Source: Clostridia bacterium
Lineage (GTDB): Bacteria; Bacillota; Clostridia; Saccharofermentanales; UBA5734
Length of the DNA: 34,641 bases
NCBI GenBank assembly: GCA_009928985.1
Contig: SABL01000014.1
Location: forward strand, 1 to 34,641
Direction: 5' to 3'
Positions 8,092 through 15,962 of the stretch are shown here, piece after piece; within the stretch, counting starts at the first letter, position 1; each line of letters starts with the position of its first letter. The notes below the pieces were generated by a model, which was not told the origin of the DNA, did no database searches, and saw only the letters and a list, made by a program, of their open reading frames with translations. Both the position numbers and the translations under genes were made by a program.

Positions 8092-10527
8092 TCAAGGTGT
8101 TCCTGTGCGGATGATTTTGAGCGTCTCCGAATCAAAGACGACCGAGCCGCAGCTGACCAGCATCTCTTCTTGCAATTCATCGCCATACGTGGACCGTTCA
8201 ATGGCGCCAATCACGATGTAAGCAACCTGGTAATGTGTCATAAGGTCCAGTCTTTGTGCCTGGTCCGTGGTGGTGTATATCCAGCGTACGTCATCTTGGC
8301 GTGGTTTGACGAGATCGCCATAGGCACTGGGCTGGCTTTGACTGGTTCGCCACAGCCATTCATGGGTTTCCCAGCCGATGACAGTCGGCAAGCCAGTAAA
8401 GGTGGCGATCCGTCCAGTGTCGGTGTAGCTGGGACCTGCAGCTTCCAGGATGACCGGCTGACCTTGGATGTTGGTGTTCAGCCAGTTGATGGCCAGGAGG
8501 TCATCGCTCAGTTCATTGGCTGCTTCGCCTGCGACCTGGGGCGAATTTTTCTTGCCCAGCGGTGCCAAGCCATCGAGACCCTGCTGGTTGGCACGGGCCA
8601 GGTCTCCATACCATTGCCGGGTGGCCAGACCGGGAAACCAGCCAGGCATGACGAGAAGGCCTGACAAAAGAAGGATGACCAGGCTGCGCCAGGACCGTGC
8701 CTGTGCCAGTCGGACCAGGAAATAAGCCCAGGCCAGGCCTAGGAGGACGAAGGCCTGGTAGGTGAATTTGAACATGGTGTTGGCTCGTTTGTAGTCGCCC
8801 GAATAGATGTCAACCACGTAAAAGAGTTCCGGGGCCAGGATCAGCACGCCTCCATAGACGAAAAGAGCGATGGCCAGTCCGTCAACTGGCCGAAAATCTG
8901 CCCGGGCTTTTCGGCTGACGACCAGGGCTGTGCTGCCGGCCAGACCGGCCAGAAGATGCGGTCCCCACAGGACCAGCACTTGCCAGAGCGGTGTTCGTGC
9001 AGCACTGAAGGCAATCTGGCTGCTCATGGGTTCAAAATAAGCCTGGAAGGGGGCCGTCAGAATAAAGGCAAGGGCCAGGAGGAGGAGGATCTGGAACGCT
9101 GTCCGGCGTATGGTCACCAGCAGGACGGTACCTTGACCTCGGTTTGACAGATCCAAAGCGTTACCAGCCAGTAACACAACGACAGATACCGGCAGGTAAA
9201 TGATGAAATCCCAGTAGTTTTGCATCATGAAAATGGCCAGGCAAACGCCCAGTGCCCAGATTTCCGGCTGACTCAGAGCAGCGCGCCCTTCCTGGCCCAT
9301 GTTTTGGAGCAAAAACGGATTGGCACCAGATATTGGGTTCCCGCGGCTGATTTTTCCTGCTGCAGTAGCCCGGGCAAACAGGTTTAAAAGCAGCAGCAAG
9401 AAGAGGAGGACAATCGTCAAATTGATGACGTGGGCATGCAAATCGGAAACCAGATAGGAATAAACCGGGAATTCATGGATGGTCTTGTCGGCTGTTTCAG
9501 GATTGTAGCCGATGAAGCGGGTGGCATTGGGAAACCAATAGGCCTGGCTGAAATTCCCGACTGGCCATTCATGAGCTGAAAGCCAAGCGAGGACTGGTTG
9601 GCCTGGCCCATGGTCGCTGTAGAAAAAGGCATGGCCGTTGCCCCCGACATTAACCAGCAGGAAGGACAACAGCCCCCCGGCAGCCTTCAGCAGCCACGCT
9701 GCGTGTGAACCTGGATGGAGCCTTGCAGAGTTTGATCCGGCTGCGCGCTGAAAGGCTGCATCCAGCGCCAGATGGATCATCCCTGCGCCCAGGACCAGAC
9801 TGAGACTGGCTCCGAAAGCCCATAACGTCGCCATCCCCAGGTTGTAGGCAACCGGAGTCGAAAGTCCTGTGAGCCGGGTCAGCAGGGCGTAGGTGTACTG
9901 TCCAAAATAATAGTAGTTGATCGTTTCGCCCGCAAGCCAGGGATCTGCGGCCGGCAAACCTGGACTGCGCAAGATGCTGTTGATGAAGGCGACATTCATG
10001 AATTTTTCCAGACTGTCGAGGGCTGGTTTGAATGAGCGCAGGTATGCCCCACCCAGGAGCAGGCTGCCAAAAAAGAGTTCAGCCAGGGCGGCAGAAAACA
10101 GCCGGTTGCCCAGACCATGCGGGACAGATCGTCTGAAAAATGTCTTGAATCCCCAGACCCAGCACAAGGAAAAAAGCAACAAAAAGAGCATGAGCAGTGA
10201 AGTTCGAGTCAAGCCGAAATGAAAAAGATAGCCACTTTCCCAGTGGAGCAAGCTCATCAGGAACAAGCCGATTGCCTTGGCTGGCAAATAAGCCAGGTTT
10301 AGTGACACACGGCCAAACAATTGCTGTGACAGCGGCCAGGCCAGGAGTCCCAGTGCCAGCAGCGCGAACCACCAGCGCAAAAATGCGACCGCATCAGAGC
10401 CCAGTGCCACATAAGAAGCGCCTGGAACCAGAAGTAAAACACCGGTCCAGGCGATCAGGATCCGAAAAGAGCGGCTGAATCGGCCTGTATCCAACGGACC
10501 GGCAGTCAATCCCGGTGCGCCGGACAT
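8092..10527 (-). CDS. DUF2298 (Chlor_Arch_YYY) polytopic membrane protein
   Basis: An 811-residue, very hydrophobic protein with many membrane segments. It carries the family signature: ADPWLAGETINYYYFGQYTY (about 194-213) with the three Tyr that name the family, preceded by EKFMNVAFINSILRS, and later SDLHAHV and GDYKRANTMFKFTYQA. The family resembles GT-C type glycosyltransferases that use lipid-linked sugars; the substrate is unknown and a glycosyl-transfer role here is inference. It is best known from Chloroflexi and Archaea, so its presence beside clostridial-type genes is noteworthy. It begins two bases after the DUF1015 stop, so the two are almost certainly co-transcribed. The site before the ATG is weak, which fits translational coupling. 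The true start could differ by a few codons. Confidence 0.85.
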   Translation of the reverse strand: MSGAPGLTAGPLDTGRFSRSFRILIAWTGVLLLVPGASYVALGSDAVAFLRWWFALLALGLLAWPLSQQLFGRVSLNLAYLPAKAIGLFLMSLLHWESGYLFHFGLTRTSLLMLFLLLFSLCWVWGFKTFFRRSVPHGLGNRLFSAALAELFFGSLLLGGAYLRSFKPALDSLEKFMNVAFINSILRSPGLPAADPWLAGETINYYYFGQYTYALLTRLTGLSTPVAYNLGMATLWAFGASLSLVLGAGMIHLALDAAFQRAAGSNSARLHPGSHAAWLLKAAGGLLSFLLVNVGGNGHAFFYSDHGPGQPVLAWLSAHEWPVGNFSQAYWFPNATRFIGYNPETADKTIHEFPVYSYLVSDLHAHVINLTIVLLFLLLLLNLFARATAAGKISRGNPISGANPFLLQNMGQEGRAALSQPEIWALGVCLAIFMMQNYWDFIIYLPVSVVVLLAGNALDLSNRGQGTVLLVTIRRTAFQILLLLALAFILTAPFQAYFEPMSSQIAFSAARTPLWQVLVLWGPHLLAGLAGSTALVVSRKARADFRPVDGLAIALFVYGGVLILAPELFYVVDIYSGDYKRANTMFKFTYQAFVLLGLAWAYFLVRLAQARSWRSLVILLLSGLLVMPGWFPGLATRQWYGDLARANQQGLDGLAPLGKKNSPQVAGEAANELSDDLLAINWLNTNIQGQPVILEAAGPSYTDTGRIATFTGLPTVIGWETHEWLWRTSQSQPSAYGDLVKPRQDDVRWIYTTTDQAQRLDLMTHYQVAYIVIGAIERSTYGDELQEEMLVSCGSVVFDSETLKIIRTGTP

Positions 10528-10529
10528 GG

Positions 10530-11834
10530 TCAGCGGATCCGCCGGCTTTCGAAATAATAACGCTTTTCGAAGGCCTCACCCATGGAGAACGTTTTGCGCG
10601 GCAAAATGCCATCCCGGGCGATGATGCCGAAGAAATCGGATTTTTCAAGCGACGGCAGTACAAGTCCGACTGCACCTTTGCCAGAGAGCTCCTGCACGAC
10701 CTCTTCACCATGGATGTAATCGAGCCGGACATCGGGATGCCGTGCCAAAAGGTCGTCCAGCATGGCTTGGATCGCTCCGACGACCAGGTCGCCTGGCTGG
10801 AGCGGCACTGCCAAGTCAGTCTTGAAACCAGGCCCATATACTGGCACAGGCAGCGACATGGCATGCTCCGGCCTGACCATGGCAGCCAGCTGTTTTGTGA
10901 AGAATCGTTCGGCATGATCGAGGAACAATTCGAAATCGATATTGAACACAGCCCGGTGGATCGGTTCAAAATCAAGGCCACTGTCATGGATGTTGATGAC
11001 TTCAGCCAGGGCATATCGGGCTGGATGGTCCGGTGAAACGTCGGACTTGATGCTGTTCCAGTGAGCTTTGGCTGTGGCCAGTGAATGATTGCCGTCACCA
11101 ACGGCAAAAAGCAATCCATAGTCTTTCAGTGAAGCCAGCTGGCCCAGGGCTGTCAAAGCATTTGCCAGCAGCTTGCTGTCAGATGACACGTGCCATCCTT
11201 TGACAAAACCGCCTTCTTGCGCCAAATCCGTTGCATACAAGGGCGTCTGGGGGGACAGGGCGGCGTGGAGGGGTTCGATCACGGTTCTTCCTGGATCGTC
11301 AATCAGGAGCTGGACATGAGGCAGTTCCAGCAAAGCATCCTTGCGGATGGCCTGGCGCGGCGGGATACGGTCGAGAACAGTTCCTTCCGTCGCCCGGGTC
11401 AGTTCCCGGTTGCCAGGTGTGAAATCATATCGCTCAAGATCGATGGCGATCAATAATCCAATGCGGCTCGGATGCAGGCGAGTCGAACGGTCAATGACCA
11501 TGCAGCCAGGCGCCAGGGGCACCAGGATATCCTGGTCCAAATAATCATCCATGGCTTGATTGATCCGGGCGATCCGGTTTTCGACCGGATTGTCCCCGGG
11601 TTGTTCCAGATAGATCTCTGGCAAGACCAGGCGCAGCGTAGAGGGGACGTCGCCAACGAGAGTTTCTGTTTGCTGCCAGTACTCAGGCTGGGAGGTGTAC
11701 TGGTCACAGGCGACAACGGCCCATCGCGATAGATCGATGCCCGCATGGGGAATATAGAGTTCCGGAATGGCAACACCGAGAGTGTTCGCCAGCGTTTGGA
11801 GTGTTGCATTCGAATCTTTCTGGTTCAGAGACAT
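10530..11834 (-). CDS. DUF1015 family protein
   Basis: A 434-residue soluble protein of the DUF1015 family; biochemical function unknown. Recognised by IPHAGIDLSRWAVVACDQYT near the N-terminus, the QLLIDDPGRTVIEPLHA region, the hallmark VGDGNHSLATAKAHW, and a C-terminal HGEEVVQELSGKGAVGLVLP segment. Length is normal for the family. In many Firmicutes this family is found next to serA/serC, suggesting a link to serine metabolism; in this window serA lies at the 5' edge and is separated by unrelated genes. AGGAAAGGG precedes the ATG. First gene of a two-gene minus-strand operon with the YYY gene. Confidence 0.85.
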   Translation of the reverse strand: MSLNQKDSNATLQTLANTLGVAIPELYIPHAGIDLSRWAVVACDQYTSQPEYWQQTETLVGDVPSTLRLVLPEIYLEQPGDNPVENRIARINQAMDDYLDQDILVPLAPGCMVIDRSTRLHPSRIGLLIAIDLERYDFTPGNRELTRATEGTVLDRIPPRQAIRKDALLELPHVQLLIDDPGRTVIEPLHAALSPQTPLYATDLAQEGGFVKGWHVSSDSKLLANALTALGQLASLKDYGLLFAVGDGNHSLATAKAHWNSIKSDVSPDHPARYALAEVINIHDSGLDFEPIHRAVFNIDFELFLDHAERFFTKQLAAMVRPEHAMSLPVPVYGPGFKTDLAVPLQPGDLVVGAIQAMLDDLLARHPDVRLDYIHGEEVVQELSGKGAVGLVLPSLEKSDFFGIIARDGILPRKTFSMGEAFEKRYYFESRRIR

Positions 11835-11885
11835 TTCAAGAAACCCTTTCCTGACTGAAGAATGGCTGATTTCAGATTCAAACCG

Positions 11886-11894
11886 ATTCTATCA
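11886..11894 (-). promoter_or_regulatory. Extended -10 promoter for the DUF1015-YYY operon
   Basis: On the minus strand, TGATAGAAT (11894-11886), a -10 with TGn extension and no clear -35. The leader to the ATG at 11834 would be about 45 nt. Confidence 0.5.
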
Positions 11895-11941
11895 CAGATC
11901 CGTTCCAGATTCTGCCTGTTCGGTCCGCACTATTTGGCCTG

Positions 11942-11970
11942 TTGCCCGTCCTTGCTGATTCGTGTAAACT
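11942..11970 (+). promoter_or_regulatory. Possible alaS promoter
   Basis: TTGCCC (11942-11947), 17-bp spacer, TAAACT (11965-11970). A second option uses GATAAT at 11977-11982. No T-box leader is present: the conserved T-box sequence and a long leader are both absent, which fits alaS not being under T-box control here. Confidence 0.4.
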
Positions 11971-12033
11971 ATTTCGGATAATGTATGGCCCTATTGTGAA
12001 GGACCAAACATCCGGCAAGGAGACGTGACCACC

Positions 12034-14697
12034 ATGCAACCACTCGGTCTGAATGACATCCGGGAGAAATTCCTGGCTTTCTTTGAATCCAAAGAACACC
12101 TGCGCCTGCCCAGTTTCCCGCTGGTGCCCAAGAATGACCCCTCGATCCTCTTGATCAATGCAGGCATGACGCCTTTGAAACCGTATTTTACCGGGGCGGA
12201 AACGCCACCGGCGCCGCGAGTGACAACCTGCCAGAAATGCATTCGCACCCCGGATATCGAGCGGGTCGGCAAGACGAGCCGTCATGGCACGTATTTCGAG
12301 ATGCTGGGCAATTTCTCGTTTGGCGATTATTTCAAAAAGGAAATCATCCCCTGGGCTTGGGAATTCTGCACGAAAGTCATGGAAATTCCGCAAGATCGCC
12401 TGTTCGTGACCGTCTACCTGGAAGATGACGAGGCTTACGATATCTGGCATCAGGATGTCGGCCTGCCGGAATCGAAGATTTTCCGCCTTGGCAAGGCCGA
12501 CAATTTCTGGGAACACGGCACCGGTCCCTGCGGTCCCTGCTCGGAGATCTATTTCGACCGGGGCGAGGAATATGGCTGTGACAGCCCGACGTGCCAGGTC
12601 GGCTGCGATTGCGACCGCTATGTCGAATTCTGGAACCTGGTCTTCACCCAGTTTAATAAAGAAGAGGATGGCACCTATACCCCTCTGGCCAAGAAAAACA
12701 TCGACACCGGTGCCGGTCTCGAACGTTTTGCGGTCATCATGCAGGGTGTGGGCAATCTGTTCGAAGTTGACACGGTCCGGGCGATCCTCGACTATGTCTG
12801 TGCCAAGACCTCGGTCCACTATGGCCAGGATGAGAAAACCGATGTTGCAATCCGCGTCATCACCGACCACATCCGCAGCACAACGATGATGATTGCCGAC
12901 GGCATCATCCCGTCCAACGAGGGCCGCGGCTATGTCCTGCGCCGCCTGCTGCGCCGAGCCGCCCGTTTTGGCCGCTTGCTCGGGATCGACAAACCGTTCC
13001 TGCATGACGTCTGCGCAATTGTCGTGCGTGAGTCCAAGTCCGCTTATCCAGAACTTGTTGCCAGACAGGACTACATCACCAAGGTCATCCGCACCGAGGA
13101 GGAGCGTTTTGCCGAGACCATCGCCCAGGGCACAGCCATCCTCGAGCAGATGCTGGAGAAATCCCGTGCAGATGGCCAGCGTCGCCTGTCCGGGGAAGAT
13201 GTCTTCAAGCTCCATGACACCTATGGGTTCCCGCTCGACCTGACCCGGGAAATGGCTGCAGAACAAGGCCTTGAGATCGATGAAGACGGATTTCGCGTCG
13301 AGATGAACCGGCAAAAAGACATGGCCCGCAAAGCTTTGCGCGAGAAAGTTGGTTCTGCCTGGGGGCAGGGCAGCCTGCCGGAAGGTGTCGACCGCACGGT
13401 GGCAACTTTGTTTACAGGCTATGAAACGCTGGCAGATGAAGGGGTGATCAAGGCCATCCTGGTCGCTGATGAAGCCAGTGAAACCCCAAACCTTTCGGAC
13501 TTGGCTGTAGAAAACCAGAAAATCACCCTGATTATGGACCGCACACCTTTCTATGGCGCTTCCGGCGGACAGACGGGTGATGTTGGCCAGATTTCCGGCC
13601 CCAGTGGCACTGCGCGTGTGCTCGATACGACCAAGACCGCAGAGGGCATTTACTTGCACAGCGCCATGGTCGAAACGGGCAGCCTGGCGCTTGGGGAAAC
13701 CGTGACGCTGACGGTGGACCGCACGACCCGCCTGTCGACCGCCCGCAATCACACCACGACCCATATCCTGCACAAAGCCTTGCGCCAGGTCCTGGGTGAC
13801 CATGTTGCCCAGGCAGGATCGGCTGTTTCGGCCGATCGTCTGCGTTTCGATTTCAACCATTTCCAGCCGATGACCGCCGCCGAAAAAGCCCAGGTTGAGC
13901 AAATTGTCAACGGTGTGATCCTGGAAAACCTGGCTGTAAAGACTGAAGTGATGTCGCTCGATGAGGCTCGCAAATCAGGTGCCATGGCTCTGTTTGATGA
14001 AAAGTACGGGGACCAGGTCCGCGTCGTCCGCGTGGGCGATTTCAGCCAGGAATTGTGTGGCGGCACCCACCTGAAGCAGTCCTCTGAAGCGTGCCTCTTC
14101 CGTCTGGTGTCCGAGAGCGGTGTCGCAGCGGGTGTGCGCCGGATCGAAGGCATCACTGGCCAGGCCGCTCTGGCCTGGGTGCGTGAGCAGGATGACCTGT
14201 TGCTCAAGATGGGCCAGATGGTCAAGGCTCCCGCCAATGAAGTCCCTCACCGGGTCGAAGTCCTTCTGAACCGGACCAAAGAACTCGAAAAACAGATCGA
14301 ATCCGAACAGGCTCGCCGGACGGCCGGTGCAGCCGATGAACTCGCTGCCCAGGCTATTGTGGCTGGTTCGTTCAAGATCCTCACCGCGCGTCTCGATACA
14401 CCGGATGCCGACCAGTTGCGCCAGGCTGCCGACCGCCTGCGTGACAAGATTGCTCCGGCTGTTGTCGTTTTGGCCAGCAGCCAGGAAGGGAAAGTTGCCC
14501 TGGTCGCCATGGCCAGTCCTGAAGCGGTCAAAGCGGGTGCCAATGCAGGAGGCCTCGTCCGCGAAGCTGCCAGGATCACGGGCGGTGGCGGAGGCGGTCG
14601 TCCCGACATGGCCCAGGCCGGTGGCAAAGACATCACAGCTATTGACAAGGCTCTCGCCGCGGCTGCTGAGCTGGCACACAAGCAATTGGGTCACTGA
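12034..14697 (+). CDS. alaS: Alanine-tRNA ligase
   Basis: Charges tRNA(Ala) with alanine and edits Ser/Gly-mischarged tRNA. 887 residues, full length. The class II core begins with the FFESKEHLRLPSFPLVPKND block and continues through RHGTYFEMLGNFSFGDYF and FWEHGTGPCGPCSEIYFDRG. The editing domain has the zinc site HxxxH (H573, H577 in HTTTHILH) and CGGTH (C675, H679). A C-terminal DHHA1/C-Ala domain ends with the glycine-rich ITGGGGGGRPDMAQAGG. A GTG at 12025 is in frame, but it lies only two or three bases after AAGGAGA (12017-12023); the ATG at 12034 has a normal 10-base spacing and gives the usual N-terminus, so it is preferred. Followed 27 bp later by the HIT gene. Confidence 0.97.
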   Translation: MQPLGLNDIREKFLAFFESKEHLRLPSFPLVPKNDPSILLINAGMTPLKPYFTGAETPPAPRVTTCQKCIRTPDIERVGKTSRHGTYFEMLGNFSFGDYFKKEIIPWAWEFCTKVMEIPQDRLFVTVYLEDDEAYDIWHQDVGLPESKIFRLGKADNFWEHGTGPCGPCSEIYFDRGEEYGCDSPTCQVGCDCDRYVEFWNLVFTQFNKEEDGTYTPLAKKNIDTGAGLERFAVIMQGVGNLFEVDTVRAILDYVCAKTSVHYGQDEKTDVAIRVITDHIRSTTMMIADGIIPSNEGRGYVLRRLLRRAARFGRLLGIDKPFLHDVCAIVVRESKSAYPELVARQDYITKVIRTEEERFAETIAQGTAILEQMLEKSRADGQRRLSGEDVFKLHDTYGFPLDLTREMAAEQGLEIDEDGFRVEMNRQKDMARKALREKVGSAWGQGSLPEGVDRTVATLFTGYETLADEGVIKAILVADEASETPNLSDLAVENQKITLIMDRTPFYGASGGQTGDVGQISGPSGTARVLDTTKTAEGIYLHSAMVETGSLALGETVTLTVDRTTRLSTARNHTTTHILHKALRQVLGDHVAQAGSAVSADRLRFDFNHFQPMTAAEKAQVEQIVNGVILENLAVKTEVMSLDEARKSGAMALFDEKYGDQVRVVRVGDFSQELCGGTHLKQSSEACLFRLVSESGVAAGVRRIEGITGQAALAWVREQDDLLLKMGQMVKAPANEVPHRVEVLLNRTKELEKQIESEQARRTAGAADELAAQAIVAGSFKILTARLDTPDADQLRQAADRLRDKIAPAVVVLASSQEGKVALVAMASPEAVKAGANAGGLVREAARITGGGGGGRPDMAQAGGKDITAIDKALAAAAELAHKQLGH

Positions 14698-14724
14698 CCC
14701 AGCTGTTATCACAGGAGGAAGAAC

Positions 14725-15075
14725 ATGCCTGACTGCATTTTCTGCAAATTGGCCAACGGTGAGATTCCGGTACCGTTCATCTATGAAGATGAAGCGGTCG
14801 TAGCGTTTCAGGACATGCATCCCCAGGCCCCAGTCCATGTCCTGATTGTGCCCAAAACACATGTTGCGGATATTGATGCACTCGCCAGCCACCAGGATGG
14901 CGAACGGATCCTGGGTCAAGTGTTGCGTGCCATTCCCAAAGTGGCTGACAAGCTGGGCATCCGCCAGAACGGCTATCGCCTGATCAACAACTGCGGTGCC
15001 GATGCGGGCCAGACCATAGCCCATGTCCATTTTCACCTGCTAGGTGGCAAGGTCCTGGGCGACAAAATCGTCTGA
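14725..15075 (+). CDS. HIT family (HINT-type) nucleotide-binding protein
   Basis: 116 residues. Small purine-nucleotide phosphoramidase/hydrolase of the histidine-triad superfamily. The triad is H100-V-H102-F-H104 (HVHFHLLGG), with the typical PDCIFCKLANGEIP opening whose Cys4/Cys7 pair can bind zinc in family members, and HVLIVPKTH in the middle. A strong AGGAGG lies nine or more bases before the ATG. Close downstream of alaS, so probably co-transcribed; HINT proteins are known to act on aminoacyl-adenylates, a plausible but unproven link to alaS. Confidence 0.92.
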   Translation: MPDCIFCKLANGEIPVPFIYEDEAVVAFQDMHPQAPVHVLIVPKTHVADIDALASHQDGERILGQVLRAIPKVADKLGIRQNGYRLINNCGADAGQTIAHVHFHLLGGKVLGDKIV

Positions 15076-15115
15076 AGATCTGCGATCAACTGACCGGTCT
15101 CAAACCACCGTTTCG

Positions 15116-15145
15116 TTGACTAAACACCCGGCCTGCACGTATAAT
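15116..15145 (+). promoter_or_regulatory. rpsU-yqeY promoter
   Basis: TTGACT (15116-15121), 18-bp spacer, TATAAT (15140-15145). One of the strongest sigma-A-type promoters in the window. Leader about 82 nt, with a possible weak hairpin (GCAGC...GCTGC arms around 15155-15180). Confidence 0.82.
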
Positions 15146-15233
15146 GCTACTGCTGCAGCCTGTTTGCGAAAACTTGCTGCACCTGTCATCATCACGAGGA
15201 CAAAGATTGCGATGTTGAGGGGGTGAGAACAAC

Positions 15234-15407
15234 GTGTCAGAAATTCGAGTGAAAGAAAACGAAACTCTTGACAGCGCCCTGCGTCGTTTCAAGCGATCTT
15301 GCTCCCGCTCCGGCGTCTTCGCCGAAGTCCGCAAGCATGAACATTATGATAAACCAAGTGTCCGCCGCAAAAAGAAAACTGAAGCAGCCCGGAAAAGGAA
15401 ACACTAA
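15234..15407 (+). CDS. rpsU: Small ribosomal subunit protein bS21
   Basis: 57-residue basic protein of the 30S subunit, binding near the 3' end of 16S rRNA and helping initiation. It reads [20 protein letters not shown] at the N-terminus, the typical bS21 opening, and ends in the Arg/Lys-rich [14 protein letters not shown]. The start is GTG, preceded by GAGGGGGTGAG (15216-15226), an excellent ribosome binding site. Strong upstream promoter; yqeY starts seven bases after the stop, the conserved Firmicutes order. Confidence 0.95.
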   Translation: MSEIRVKENETLDSALRRFKRSCSRSGVFAEVRKHEHYDKPSVRRKKKTEAARKRKH

Positions 15408-15413
15408 ACACTT

Positions 15414-15857
15414 ATGAACATTAAAGAAAAATTGCTGGAAGATCTCAAGGAAGCCATGAAGGCCAAGGACACCCTGCGCAAGGACCTGCTGCAGATTGTC
15501 CGGGCTGCTGTCCTGCAAATCGAAAAAGACCAGCAGGTCACTCTGGAAGAGTCAGGTGTGTTCGAGATTCTGGCCAAGGAATACAAGAAGCGTTCGGAGA
15601 CCGTCCAGGAACTGGCCGGATCTGACCGCACCGATATCATCGAGAAAAACCAGGCCGAGATGGCCCTGATCGAGGCCTATCTGCCGGCTCAGCTCAGTGA
15701 AGCACAGATCGAGGAACTGGTCCGGGCCGCCATTGCCAAGGCCAATGCCCATTCCGCCCGCGACATGGGTGCCGTGATGAAAGTTCTCATGCCGGATGTC
15801 AAGGGCAAGGCAGACGGCAAGCTGGTCAATACGATCGTCAAACGTCTGCTCGGTTAA
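15414..15857 (+). CDS. yqeY: GatB/YqeY domain protein
   Basis: 147 residues, the free-standing YqeY form of the GatB C-terminal tRNA-binding-like domain. Typical features: the opening NIKEKLLEDLKEAMKAKD, EKNQAEMALIEAYLPAQLSE in the middle, and the ending DMGAVMKVLMPDVKGKADGK. Precise role unknown; the domain in GatB binds tRNA. Co-transcribed with rpsU; the purine-rich AAAGGAAA within the rpsU tail likely serves as its ribosome binding site. Confidence 0.92.
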   Translation: MNIKEKLLEDLKEAMKAKDTLRKDLLQIVRAAVLQIEKDQQVTLEESGVFEILAKEYKKRSETVQELAGSDRTDIIEKNQAEMALIEAYLPAQLSEAQIEELVRAAIAKANAHSARDMGAVMKVLMPDVKGKADGKLVNTIVKRLLG

Positions 15858-15875
15858 TCCTGTTGCACGTATGAA

Positions 15876-15913
15876 AAAAGGGACTTGGTATCACGCGGTA
15901 TCGAGTCTCTTTT
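15876..15913 (+). terminator. rpsU-yqeY terminator
   Basis: RNA stem of 17 pairs (15876-15892 with 15897-15913) with a 4-base loop (acgc); several pairs are G-U. A-rich on the 5' side and TTTT on the 3' side, as in intrinsic terminators. The recJ -10 element begins at its very end. Confidence 0.72.
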
Positions 15914-15921
15914 GCTATACT
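15913..15921 (+). promoter_or_regulatory. Extended -10 promoter for recJ
   Basis: TGCTATACT (15913-15921), directly after the yqeY terminator stem; no -35. Start near 15928; AAGGAGGG at 15949-15956. Confidence 0.65.
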
Positions 15922-15962
15922 GGTACTACTTAAGCCAATGCTGTGAGGAAGGAGGGCAAACC

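Noticed and set aside
11878-13902. Long 674-codon frame antisense to alaS
   Set aside because: alaS is conserved throughout; the opposite frame is open because of its GC-rich codon bias and has no family features.
13975-15036. 353-codon frame antisense to the alaS end and HIT gene
   Set aside because: Shadow of two well-supported genes with no start signal.
15885-15962. Upstream TTG start for recJ
   Set aside because: It lies inside the yqeY terminator and upstream of the likely recJ promoter; the ATG at 15963 has a clear AAGGAGGG.
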